DNA of 64,000 nt from assembly GCF_910594985.1 (NCBI RefSeq), contig NZ_CAJVCE010000008.1, positions 257,163 through 321,162 on the forward strand. The letters are read 5' to 3'. Below, one piece after another: positions 7,781 through 15,886 of the stretch. This stretch comes from Paenibacillus allorhizosphaerae. Its GTDB lineage: Bacteria > Bacillota > Bacilli > Paenibacillales > NBRC-103111. How positions within the stretch are numbered: the first letter of the stretch is position 1; every line of letters begins with the position of its first letter. The notes under the pieces were generated by a model, which did not search any database, was not told the DNA's origin, and saw only the letters and a program-made list of their open reading frames with translations. The translations under genes were made by a program, and so were the position numbers.

Positions 7781-9811
7781 GTGCTATCCGAATACAAAGA
7801 GCTTTTTCAGGAGGAGCTTCAAGATCAGCTGCAGCTGATGGACGATGAAATATTAAAGCTGGAGCAGCACGGAGCCTCCGATCAGGTCATACAAAGCCTG
7901 TTTCGGGCGGCGCACACGCTCAAGGGCTCCTCTGCGGCCATGGGTTTCGAGGAGATGAAGCAGGTCACGCATGAGATGGAGCATCTGCTCGATCAGGTTC
8001 GAAACAAGAAGCTGGGGGTAAGCGGTCCGCTCATCGATCTGCTGTTCAAATCGCTGGATTGTTTGAAGCGGCTGAAGTCCGATTTTGAAGGGCAAGGATA
8101 CGGGGCGACGGAGATTTCGGGAACGATTCGCGAGCTTCAATCGTTTACCGAGACGCCGGGAAACCAGCCCGAATCGGCAGCGACAGGTCATGGGCCCGCT
8201 CTGAATTTGCATATGACGCTGAAGATGGAAGAAGCGCTCGATAAGGGAGCAGCGGTCTATTGGATTCGCGTACAGATCTCGGCGGATTGTTTTATTAAAG
8301 GAGCAAGAATGTATGTCATTCATTCCAACCTGAGCGAATGGGGAGAAGTGCTGTTCAGCGACCCCGAGTTGGATGCAGTAGATGAGCAATGTCAAGGACT
8401 GCTCCCGATCACATTCTTGTATGCGGGAGGACAAAGTGCGGAAGAACTCCACCGACTCGTTGCAGGATTGACCGATGTTGCCGAAGTACACGTTGATCCT
8501 GCATCCGTACAGGCAGAGGGACAGGTGAGTATCGAGCCGGCAATATCGGCGAAGCCTGCTGAACCTAGTTCGGAGAGGTTAGAACCGTCGATTGAACCAT
8601 CTCGGGAGCATCGGTGGATAGCCAAGACGCAATCCCAGACGATTCGGGTTAGCGTGGAGCGGCTGGAGCATTTGATGAATTTGGTGGGCGAGCTTGTCAT
8701 TGACCAAACCCGGATTCACCAAGTGAAGCGAATGATCAGCCGCCGTTATTCGGATGAAGCCGTGAGCGAATTGGGGCAAGTCGCAGACCATCTGACCCGG
8801 ATTATCGGCGATTTGCAGGAAAGCGTAATGAAGGCCCGGATGCTTCCCATCGAGCAGCTGTTCAATCGTTTCCCGCGCATGATCAGGGATCTCTCCCGCG
8901 ATTTGGGGAAAGAAATCGAAATGGTCATCGAAGGCAAGGATACTGAACTGGACCGGACGTTAATCGAAGAGATTGCCGATCCGCTCATTCATTTGATTCG
9001 GAATGCCATAGACCACGGCATCGAGCTTCCGGAAAAAAGGCGGCAGGCGGGAAAAGCCGCCAAGGGAACGCTGCGTATCCGCGCTGCTCACGAGGATAAC
9101 CAGGTTGTCGTCTACGTCGAGGACGACGGCGCCGGTATCGATCCCGGAAAAATGAAAAAGTCGGCGATCCAAAAAGGAATATTGTCGCAGGCGGAAGCGG
9201 AGCAGCTCACCGATCGAGAGGCGATCGGTTTGATATTCCGTCCGGGCTTCTCGACGGCACATACGGTAAGCGATATATCGGGTCGCGGGGTCGGGATGGA
9301 TATTGTTCGCAGCCACATTGAGAAGCTGAACGGCTTGATCGATATCGAGACGAAGCTTGGCGCCGGGACGCGATTTATTATAAAGCTGCCGCTAACGCTC
9401 GCGATTATTACCGGACTGCTCATCCGGCTGCATGAGCAAACCTTCATTATTCCGATGAGCAATATTACGGAAATTATAAGGGTGACGCCAAGTGACATTA
9501 CGACCGTTCGTGGACAGTCGGTCATTTCGCTGCGCAACCAAGTCATACCGGTCGCCTGGATGCACGATCATTTCCAAATTCCGAGAAAGCATAACGGCAA
9601 AAAGCATATTCCGCTAGTGATTGTAGGTTCGGCGGACAAACGGCTTGCTTTGGCCGTGGACGAATTGATCGGAAATCAGGAAGTCGTCATCAAGTCGATG
9701 GGCTCCTATGTAGGCAAGATGGACTGCATTGCCGGGGCGACGATATTGGGCAACGGCAAAGTGGCGCTGATCTTGGAAATATCGGGAGTCATATCGAAAC
9801 TGGGAAAATAG
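7781..9811 (+). CDS. cheA: Chemotaxis histidine kinase CheA
   Basis: 676 residues from GTG 7781, which has AGGAG eight bases upstream; an alternative GTG at 7772 overlaps the cheW stop and would add three residues. Domains in order: P1 phosphotransfer helix bundle with the substrate histidine near residue 45 (LFRAAHTLKGSSAAMGF); a divergent P2-like stretch at about 140-250; P3 dimerisation helices (VERLEHLMNLVGELVIDQTR); P4 ATPase with N box (HLIRNAIDHGIE), G1 (DDGAGID) and G2 (GRGVGMDIV); and a CheW-like P5 domain. All catalytic boxes are intact. No response regulator (CheY, CheB), CheR or phosphatase is encoded in the flanking 5 kb, so the phosphate acceptor must lie elsewhere. A strong terminator follows 18 bases after the stop. 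Confidence 0.94.
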   Translation: MLSEYKELFQEELQDQLQLMDDEILKLEQHGASDQVIQSLFRAAHTLKGSSAAMGFEEMKQVTHEMEHLLDQVRNKKLGVSGPLIDLLFKSLDCLKRLKSDFEGQGYGATEISGTIRELQSFTETPGNQPESAATGHGPALNLHMTLKMEEALDKGAAVYWIRVQISADCFIKGARMYVIHSNLSEWGEVLFSDPELDAVDEQCQGLLPITFLYAGGQSAEELHRLVAGLTDVAEVHVDPASVQAEGQVSIEPAISAKPAEPSSERLEPSIEPSREHRWIAKTQSQTIRVSVERLEHLMNLVGELVIDQTRIHQVKRMISRRYSDEAVSELGQVADHLTRIIGDLQESVMKARMLPIEQLFNRFPRMIRDLSRDLGKEIEMVIEGKDTELDRTLIEEIADPLIHLIRNAIDHGIELPEKRRQAGKAAKGTLRIRAAHEDNQVVVYVEDDGAGIDPGKMKKSAIQKGILSQAEAEQLTDREAIGLIFRPGFSTAHTVSDISGRGVGMDIVRSHIEKLNGLIDIETKLGAGTRFIIKLPLTLAIITGLLIRLHEQTFIIPMSNITEIIRVTPSDITTVRGQSVISLRNQVIPVAWMHDHFQIPRKHNGKKHIPLVIVGSADKRLALAVDELIGNQEVVIKSMGSYVGKMDCIAGATILGNGKVALILEISGVISKLGK

Positions 9812-9828
9812 CATTCGTATCTGTTCAG

Positions 9829-9860
9829 CCGTCCGGCGTCATGTTTCCGGACGGTTTTTT
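9829..9860 (+). terminator. Rho-independent terminator after cheA
   Basis: Perfect 8-bp stem CCGTCCGG/CCGGACGG with a 10-base loop and TTTTTT directly after. It closes the mcp-cheW-cheA unit. Confidence 0.92.
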
Positions 9861-9943
9861 GTCGGTCAAAAAGAAGTGAATATCGTGCAAGAACACATTA
9901 GTTTTGTGCATTAATATGCAGTACCTACCTTCATATACTTAAA

Positions 9944-9957
9944 TGAAAGCGCTTTTA
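9944..9957 (+). promoter_or_regulatory. cre-like catabolite box before a sugar-binding lipoprotein gene
   Basis: TGAAAGCGCTTTTA differs from the CcpA consensus TGWAANCGNTNWCA at one position and includes the palindrome AAAGCGCTTT. It lies 52 bases before the ATG at 10009, a typical place for catabolite repression. Confidence 0.55.
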
Positions 9958-10008
9958 TAAATGGCACGCTATCTGCATTTTGTTTATCGATGAAAAGGGG
10001 GCAAATGC

Positions 10009-11328
10009 ATGGGGGGACAATGGTACAAGAAAATGGTTTCGATCTCGGTGGGACTAGCCGTATTTGCAAGCGGATGCAGCTCCGGCAAAGAAGCGGCTCC
10101 TCCATCCGGCGAACCGCAAAATAAAACAAGCAGCGAGCCGGTGACAATTACGTTTTTTACGGCGCAAAATTCCGTATATGCACAAGAAGGAGGCTTCGAG
10201 AACGAGATCGGACAGTACATCAAGAAGAAGTTTCCGAACGTAACGATCAAACATATTCATAAGGCGACCGGGCAAGATTATCCCGATTTGATCGCCGCCG
10301 GTACGATACCGGATATCGTTCTCGAGTCCAGCGGCAACATTGTTTCCAGACTGAAAGAGCTTGATTTGGCGGATGACATCGCAGGGCTGATCAAGAAGCA
10401 TAACTTCGACCTCGGGCGGCTCGACGAAGCGGCTGTCGCTCAAGTCCGGAACGCGAACCCGGATGGACAACTGTATGGCATCCCGTTTACGCTCAGCAAC
10501 ATCATTATGTTCTACAACAAAGATTTATTTGACAAATTCGGCGTTCCGTATCCGAAAGACGGCATGCAGTGGGACGAAGTATATGATTTGGCCAAAACAT
10601 TAACCCGAACGGTCGACGGCATAGCGTACAAAGGATTTTCGGCTCATCCGGGCGTCATGATGGGGTACAACCAGCTTTCGCTGACACCGCTCGATTTGAA
10701 AGAAAACAAAGCGGCGGTCAATACGAATGCTTGGAAAACGCTCGTTGAAAACTTCAAACGGTTTTACGAGATTCCCGGCAATGAGTATACGAACATCGAC
10801 GATTTTCCGAAAGGGCAGACGGCGATCGCCGTTCATGTCGCGGAGAAAGTAACGAGTTGGTACAACGCCAACAAAGATTTGAAGTTCGACATCGCCTCGC
10901 CGCCTTCGTTCAAAGAAGTTCCGAACACCGGGATGCAGCCCAATACGTATTCGCTATTCGTGACGAAAAATTCCAAATATAAAGATCAGTCGTTCCAGAT
11001 CATTCAGTATCTTCTCTCGGACGAGGTGCAGTCGGAGCTGTCCAAGCAAGGCATCGTGTCACCGCTTAAAAGCAAAGCCGTTCGCGATTTGTATGGGAAA
11101 GACTTGCCTCAGTTGAACGGGAAAAACACCGGGGCGGTCTACTTCAGCAAAAATGCGCAGCCCCCGGCACCGAGAGCTCCCGGACTTGTGTATTACAGCG
11201 TCAATACGAGCAAAATATTCGACAACATGTTCAAAAGCGGCATGGACTTGAACACTTCGCTTCGTTCGGTGGAAGAAGAAGCAAATCAAGCGATTCAGCA
11301 GCTGGTCATCCAGAAGGGCGGAAAGTAA
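10009..11328 (+). CDS. Sugar ABC transporter substrate-binding lipoprotein
   Basis: 439 residues. A short signal peptide ends in the lipobox FASGC, so the mature protein is lipid-anchored outside the membrane. The body is a family-1 extracellular solute-binding protein with the conserved hinge segment MFYNKDLFDKFGVPYPKDG and the C-terminal helix MDLNTSLRSVEEEANQAI found in its paralogs here. Start at ATG 10009, preceded by AAAAGGGGGC. It stands alone: cheA ends before it with a terminator and an unrelated exported protein follows, so there is no permease or ATPase partner. A cre-like box upstream suggests repression on preferred carbon sources. The ligand is probably an oligosaccharide but cannot be assigned. 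Confidence 0.9.
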   Translation: MGGQWYKKMVSISVGLAVFASGCSSGKEAAPPSGEPQNKTSSEPVTITFFTAQNSVYAQEGGFENEIGQYIKKKFPNVTIKHIHKATGQDYPDLIAAGTIPDIVLESSGNIVSRLKELDLADDIAGLIKKHNFDLGRLDEAAVAQVRNANPDGQLYGIPFTLSNIIMFYNKDLFDKFGVPYPKDGMQWDEVYDLAKTLTRTVDGIAYKGFSAHPGVMMGYNQLSLTPLDLKENKAAVNTNAWKTLVENFKRFYEIPGNEYTNIDDFPKGQTAIAVHVAEKVTSWYNANKDLKFDIASPPSFKEVPNTGMQPNTYSLFVTKNSKYKDQSFQIIQYLLSDEVQSELSKQGIVSPLKSKAVRDLYGKDLPQLNGKNTGAVYFSKNAQPPAPRAPGLVYYSVNTSKIFDNMFKSGMDLNTSLRSVEEEANQAIQQLVIQKGGK

Positions 11329-11468
11329 GCGGCGCATTTGGCATTCGTCATTCGGCCGCCGAAAATTATTTTGCCAACTCGTCAAACCGATCACCTCGTA
11401 TCCTCGTTTACTTCGTTGTATGCTGTTTCAACAGTAAACCGAATATATGATGGGGAGGATTCGACGCG

Positions 11469-13088
11469 ATGAAGAAACGAAATAAAAAGTTGGCGGTCAT
11501 GCTGCTGGCCGGTGCAATGATGCTGTCGTCGGGTGTGCAGGTTTTTGCCGCCGATACGCCTGCGCCGGTTAACGTGAAGACGGATGCGCAGGTAGCGGCC
11601 GAGCTCGGGGTGCTGCAAGGGGACGGAAGCGGGGTGACCCCGGGCTACTTGGCCAAAACGACGACGCGCATCCAGGCGGCGATATTGTTTTTGCGTTTGA
11701 AGGGACTGGAACAAACGGCGCTTGCCTTTAAGGGCATGGACAATTTTGCCGACGCCGGTACGGTCGGGGACAGCAACAAAGCCACTATGTCCTATTTGAA
11801 GGCGAATCCGAATTTGGGTTGGACCGGAACGGGGGAAGGCAAATTCGATCCGCTCTCCGGCGTAACCGCACAGCAATATTATAAAGTACTGCTGGAGACG
11901 TTAGGATACAAGCAGGATACCGACTTTACTTACAACGATGTGATTACATACGCGAAAAGCCGGGGACTCTACCAGATTTCCACTGCAGGGGCATTAAGAA
12001 ACGGCCATATCGCGACGGCGACGGTGGAAGCGTTGAAAGCGAAAATAAAAGGCGGAAGCAAGACGCTGGCGGAGACGCTGGCCGAGCAGAAAGTCATCGA
12101 CGCGGGCAAAGCGGCGCTGGCTGCATACGCCCGCATCAATATTGCGAAAGACGCTACGCTCGGTTCGTACTTAGTCGATGAAACAGGAAAGACGCTGTAC
12201 TTTTTTACGAAAGACCGCATGGATACAAGCACGTGCAAAGACCAGTGCGCCGCCAATTGGCCGATCTATTACGCCGACAACATTCAAGTTTCGGGCGAGC
12301 TGAACGGTGCCGATTTCAAAACGATCGTTCGGGAAGACGGCAAAAAACAAACAACCTACAAAGGGATGCCGCTTTATTATTACGTCAAGGACGAGAAAGC
12401 GGGAGACGTGAAAGGGCAGGGCGTCAATAATGTATGGTACGTTGTGAACTTCTCGACAGTATCCGTTTCTTCGCAGGAAGATCTCGGCAAGTTTTTGGTC
12501 GATTCGAGCGGCAGAACCTTGTATTTGTACACAAAAGACAGCAAGGATAAGAGTGCGTGCTATGGGATGTGCGAAACGAACTGGCCCATTTTTTACTCCG
12601 ATCATATCGCTTCCGGCGCCGATCTGAAATCCGAAGATTTCGGTACGATTGTCCGTGAAGACGGCACGAAGCAAACGACGTATAAGGGAATGCCGCTGTA
12701 CTACTTTGTAAAAGATGAAAAAGCCGGAGACGTGAAAGGTCAGGGCGTTAACAACGTATGGTATGTCATCGAACCGTCTTCTTCCGGCAAGCAGGCGGAA
12801 CAGCCGAAAGCGGCTGCGGGCAAAGCGTACGCGATGGATATCGCCGGATTTGCCTTCGCTCAGCCGGAAATGACGATAGAGGCCGGCTCCAGCATTACAT
12901 TCACCAACAAAGATGCCGTGAAGCATAACGTCGTATCCGATGCGACGGCGGACGGCAAGCCGCTGTTCGAAACGCCGCTGCTTGGCAAAGGCGAAACGTT
13001 CACGCTGACATTCGATAAGCCCGGTGAATATACGTACTTTTGCGCACCGCATAAAAGTATGATGAAAGGCAAAATCATCGTGAAATAA
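11469..13088 (+). CDS. Exported SLH-like / Lipoprotein_15 repeat / cupredoxin fusion protein
   Basis: 539 residues. A Sec signal peptide (about 1-28, ending VFAAD) is followed by an SLH-like helical region (LGVLQGDGSG...TRIQAAILFLRLKG) to about residue 220. Two ~95-residue repeats follow at roughly 230-325 and 338-435, each with Y/F-x4-D (TLYFFTKD, TLYLYTKD), a C-x3-C pair before NWPI, and TTYKGMPLYY. These match the secreted repeats of the Lipoprotein_15 (COG4315) family. Residues ~450-539 are a plastocyanin-like cupredoxin with a complete type-1 copper set: His in KHNVV and Cys, His and Met in YFCAPHKSMM. The likely place is the cell envelope and the likely role redox or copper chemistry. 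The ECF sigma and anti-sigma genes follow after a strong terminator. The function of Lipoprotein_15 repeats is not established. Confidence 0.88.
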   Translation: MKKRNKKLAVMLLAGAMMLSSGVQVFAADTPAPVNVKTDAQVAAELGVLQGDGSGVTPGYLAKTTTRIQAAILFLRLKGLEQTALAFKGMDNFADAGTVGDSNKATMSYLKANPNLGWTGTGEGKFDPLSGVTAQQYYKVLLETLGYKQDTDFTYNDVITYAKSRGLYQISTAGALRNGHIATATVEALKAKIKGGSKTLAETLAEQKVIDAGKAALAAYARINIAKDATLGSYLVDETGKTLYFFTKDRMDTSTCKDQCAANWPIYYADNIQVSGELNGADFKTIVREDGKKQTTYKGMPLYYYVKDEKAGDVKGQGVNNVWYVVNFSTVSVSSQEDLGKFLVDSSGRTLYLYTKDSKDKSACYGMCETNWPIFYSDHIASGADLKSEDFGTIVREDGTKQTTYKGMPLYYFVKDEKAGDVKGQGVNNVWYVIEPSSSGKQAEQPKAAAGKAYAMDIAGFAFAQPEMTIEAGSSITFTNKDAVKHNVVSDATADGKPLFETPLLGKGETFTLTFDKPGEYTYFCAPHKSMMKGKIIVK

Positions 13089-13118
13089 CGCTGCACCTGT
13101 TCCCGAACTCGTCGCGAG

Positions 13119-13166
13119 TCCGGCATACCCGGAAGACATTTTTCCGGGTATGCCGGATTTCTTTTT
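13119..13166 (+). terminator. Strong rho-independent terminator
   Basis: A perfect 16-bp stem (13119-13134 with 13142-13157) closed by a 7-base loop, followed by TTTCTTTTT. It separates the cupredoxin fusion from the sigma factor gene. Confidence 0.93.
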
Positions 13167-13286
13167 GCGGCCCGCATATTGCAAAACAAGCCGGGATATA
13201 GGAAGATCGATATACCGGATCGTGTTTTGTAAATCGCTTACGTTATTCTAAATGGGTCGTTGATCGACGCGGGGAGTGCCTGAATC

Positions 13287-13862
13287 GTGCAACAATTTTC
13301 CGATGAACAATTGATGCGAATGATTATGGAGAAGCAAAGCACGGCGCTCGAGGAAATGTACGATCGCTATGCCAAGCTCGTTTATTCGTTCGCGATGAAA
13401 GCAAACAGAGATACGCAATTTGCCAAAGAGGTCGTTCAGCTTGTGTTCACCCGTTTGTGGACGACGACCAAAGGTTACGATCCGCAAAAGGGACAATTCG
13501 TCAATTGGCTGCTGACGGTGACGCGGAACATATCGATTGATCAGCTGCGCAAATTGAGAAAACAGGCGGCGGTCGTGCCTTATGAGCCTTCGGCATGGGA
13601 ACGGCTCCCGGATCACCCGCACGAGCATCCCGAGGAAATCGTCTCCCGCAAATGGCGGAAGCAGCATATCGAGCTAGCATACCGTTATTTGTCGGACAGC
13701 CAGGTGCGGTTGATTCAAGCGTTATATTGGGAAGGCTACACGTTAAGCGAAATTGCAGAGCAGAGCGGTGAACCGCTTGGTACGGTGAAAAGCAGACTGC
13801 ATCAGACTTTGAAAATTTTGCGGAAGCATCTCGGTCCGGCCAGAGGGGAGGGATTCGAATGA
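13287..13862 (+). CDS. ECF-type RNA polymerase sigma factor
   Basis: 191 residues. Region 2 occupies about 25-90 (ALEEMYDRYAKLVYSFAMK, then FAKEVVQLVFTRLW and WLLTVTRNISIDQLRK) and region 4 about 130-185 (LIQALYWEGYTLSEIAEQSG, GTVKSRLHQTLKILRKHL). Nothing lies between or beyond, so this is the minimal ECF layout. It starts at GTG 13287 with GGGGAG ten bases upstream. Its last four bases overlap the anti-sigma gene, so the pair is translationally coupled. The RskA-type partner places it near the SigK/RskA groups of ECF factors. Target promoters are unknown; the upstream cupredoxin fusion is an obvious candidate. Confidence 0.93.
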   Translation: MQQFSDEQLMRMIMEKQSTALEEMYDRYAKLVYSFAMKANRDTQFAKEVVQLVFTRLWTTTKGYDPQKGQFVNWLLTVTRNISIDQLRKLRKQAAVVPYEPSAWERLPDHPHEHPEEIVSRKWRKQHIELAYRYLSDSQVRLIQALYWEGYTLSEIAEQSGEPLGTVKSRLHQTLKILRKHLGPARGEGFE

Positions 13863-14761
13863 ACGAGGAGCGCAATCGCTGCGAGCAGCTGATTTCGTTT
13901 TTTTTAGGTGAGATGACGGAGGAAGAAGAAAAGGCATTTGAAAGACATATGTCCGAATGTTCCGATTGCCGGGAAGAGCTGATGCAGCTGCAGGAAGCGT
14001 GGAGTGTCATTCCTTATTCGATGGATCCACTCGAACCGCAGGCAGAGCTGAAGGTCGAAACGTTGGGAGCCATACTTGATGGATCGGAAGGAAAGCCGGT
14101 TGCGACCGAGATACTGCCCGAACATACGGAGCGGCTGAAGTACCAACGGTCCGAGGAGCAGTCTCAGGCTGTGGCACCGTATGAACCGTCACAACAGGCA
14201 CCTGCGGTTCGGCCCGAACCGTCGGAGGCGCAGCCTGTACCCGCGGTACGGTATGAGCAAGTCGTGAAACGGCCCGAAACCGTATTGGAACGGATCAGAC
14301 GCCGCTCCCCTCGCTACGCTGCGGCAGCCGTATTATTGGTGTTGCTTCTGGGGTACGCCGGCTGGCTGCAGTTATCACAATGGCAACAGCAGGATCCACG
14401 GGCGCAGCCGGATCTGCAGTTGCCTGCCCATGTGCTCGGCGCGTACAATTTGAAGCCGTTCGACCCGGCCATGCCGGCAGCCCGCGGGCAGGCTTGGCTT
14501 ATGAAGCAGGGCGGCACAATGCAGCTTGTGCTGCAAGCGAGCGGGCTGCCTGAACTGCAAGGGGAGCAGGCCTACCAGGTATGGCTTGTGAAAAACGGCG
14601 ATCGCGTCAACGGCGGCACGTTCCGGGTCGATGCGCAGGGCAACGGCGTGCTGACGTACAAGATCGATGAAGCCGAGCGATCGTTTGACACGATCGGCAT
14701 TACGCTGGAACCGGATCCGAAGGGGACGAAGCCGAGAGGGAAAAAGGTGCTCGGCACATAG
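13859..14761 (+). CDS. Membrane anti-sigma factor (zinc-finger N-terminus, RskA-type C-terminus)
   Basis: 300 residues. The N-terminal cytoplasmic part is a zinc anti-sigma domain with His30-x3-Cys34-x2-Cys37 (HMSECSDC). A low-complexity Pro/Glu-rich linker follows to about residue 145, then one membrane helix near 152-171 (AAAVLLVLLLGYAGWLQL). The extracytoplasmic end resembles the RskA C-terminal domain (LQGEQAYQVWLVKNGDRVNGG and FDTIGITLEPD). It should hold the ECF factor of 13287 at the membrane until an envelope signal triggers release. ATG overlaps the sigma gene stop. A terminator follows at 14790. Confidence 0.92.
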   Translation: MNEERNRCEQLISFFLGEMTEEEEKAFERHMSECSDCREELMQLQEAWSVIPYSMDPLEPQAELKVETLGAILDGSEGKPVATEILPEHTERLKYQRSEEQSQAVAPYEPSQQAPAVRPEPSEAQPVPAVRYEQVVKRPETVLERIRRRSPRYAAAAVLLVLLLGYAGWLQLSQWQQQDPRAQPDLQLPAHVLGAYNLKPFDPAMPAARGQAWLMKQGGTMQLVLQASGLPELQGEQAYQVWLVKNGDRVNGGTFRVDAQGNGVLTYKIDEAERSFDTIGITLEPDPKGTKPRGKKVLGT

Positions 14762-14789
14762 GATTCGCATCTTTGCAGTGATTTGAAAT

Positions 14790-14818
14790 CCGTCAGCTTA
14801 GGCTGGCGGTTTTTTTTG
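14790..14818 (+). terminator. Rho-independent terminator after the anti-sigma gene
   Basis: Stem CCGTCAGC/GCTGGCGG (one G-U pair) with a 4-base loop and nine T residues. Confidence 0.92.
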
Positions 14819-14949
14819 TTGTCTCTGAGGCGAAACAGGGATCAAGTATAGGGAATAAAATTAATCACATAAAGATGTGTCATATTAACGTTATATAAAA
14901 TAACATAATATAAAATAAAGTAGTTGTAATTTGGCTCTTTATCAAATAT

Positions 14950-14970
14950 CATGTTAATAAAAATAACATG
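14950..14970. promoter_or_regulatory. Inverted repeat in an AT-rich intergenic tract
   Basis: CATGTTA (14950-14956) and TAACATG (14964-14970) form a perfect 7-bp inverted repeat seven bases apart. It sits at the end of an AT-rich stretch (14840-14975) that gives way abruptly to GC-richer, coding-like sequence. It is a plausible operator of a regulator not encoded here. Confidence 0.35.
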
Positions 14971-15093
14971 TTACGAGACGGGTCTGGCATCGGATAATCG
15001 GGCGCAAAGGAGCGTTCGCGACCGCATGACCGACGGCCTGATCGAACGATTCCGATGCGAGTCGGCTCTCGATTTCGTGGCGGGCGGTTGTAA

Positions 15094-15297
15094 CGGCAAG
15101 GCGATGCCGCCGGCGGTTTTGCCTGCAGCATGTTCCCGAGCTTTAAGATGCTGCAAGGGGATGCGGGGGTTCGAGCGCTCTTGTTATCTCCGGCTTACAA
15201 AGGGGTTATGGCGGATTGCGAACCGCTCGCGTTTGCCGTTGCCGATGCGCCGGAAGACGTTAAGGACATGATCAAAATGATGAAAAGCATAATATAA
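15094..15297 (+). pseudogene. C-terminal remnant of an unidentified gene
   Basis: The frame from the stop at 15091 to TAA at 15295 reads like ordinary protein, for example GGFACSMFPSFKMLQGD, ALLLSPAYKGVMADC and FAVADAPEDVKDMIKMMKS, yet has no plausible start or ribosome site. Sequence just upstream (about 14975-15115) looks coding in another frame (MTDGLIERFRCESALDFVAGG), so a frameshift or deletion probably broke a small gene. I do not recognise the family. Confidence 0.4.
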
Positions 15298-15341
15298 CAT
15301 ATGATTCAGGCAGAGAAGCAGATCGAGAACGGAGGGGTAAA

Positions 15342-15857
15342 ATGAAGGTGAGTTACGCGGAACAAGATCATGTATCCTACTTGCTCCGCTGCGTTCAAGT
15401 ATCAAGAGTAGCCAAAAACAGCGGCAATTTCCCGTTCGGTGCCATACTGGTAGACTCGCTGGGCAACGTATTGCTGGAGCAGGGCAATATCGAAATTACG
15501 GAAAACGTATGTACCGGGCATGCCGAAACGATGCTGATGGAAGCCGCTTCCCGTGTATTTTCCAAATCGTTCTTATGGAACTGTACTTTGTACACGACAG
15601 TGGAGCCGTGCGCGATGTGCGCCGGATCGATTTATTGGGGCAATGTCGGCCGTGTCGTGTACGGCATTTCGGAACAAAGACTCGCTCAGCTGACGGGCGA
15701 TGATTCGCGTAACTTGACCCTGGACCTTCCTTGCCGCGAGGTATTTGCGAGAGGCCGCAAGCCGATTGAGGTGATGGGGCCTTTTCCTGAGATCGAGGAG
15801 GAGACGATTACGGTGCACGAAAACTACTGGAAGCAAGGCAGACTGCATAGTTTATAG
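15342..15857 (+). CDS. Nucleoside/nucleobase deaminase of the CMP/dCMP deaminase superfamily
   Basis: 171 residues. It carries the zinc deaminase core: substrate-binding NFPFGAILVD, the catalytic HAE triad (TGHAETMLM) and the metal-binding PCAMC (TTVEPCAMCAGSIYWG), then GRVVYGIS. This fits the guanine deaminase/TadA-like branch acting on a free base or nucleoside. The ATG has GGAGGGG upstream. The amidohydrolase gene starts 29 bases after the stop, so the two probably form a purine-salvage operon. Length fits small bacterial deaminases rather than TadA-type tRNA deaminase, but TadA cannot be fully excluded. Confidence 0.88.
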   Translation: MKVSYAEQDHVSYLLRCVQVSRVAKNSGNFPFGAILVDSLGNVLLEQGNIEITENVCTGHAETMLMEAASRVFSKSFLWNCTLYTTVEPCAMCAGSIYWGNVGRVVYGISEQRLAQLTGDDSRNLTLDLPCREVFARGRKPIEVMGPFPEIEEETITVHENYWKQGRLHSL

Positions 15858-15886
15858 CATAAGCGGCTTGCGAGGGGAGACTTCCT

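Noticed and set aside
12171..13184. 337-codon frame antisense to the cupredoxin fusion
   Set aside because: It crosses the terminator and has no ribosome site.
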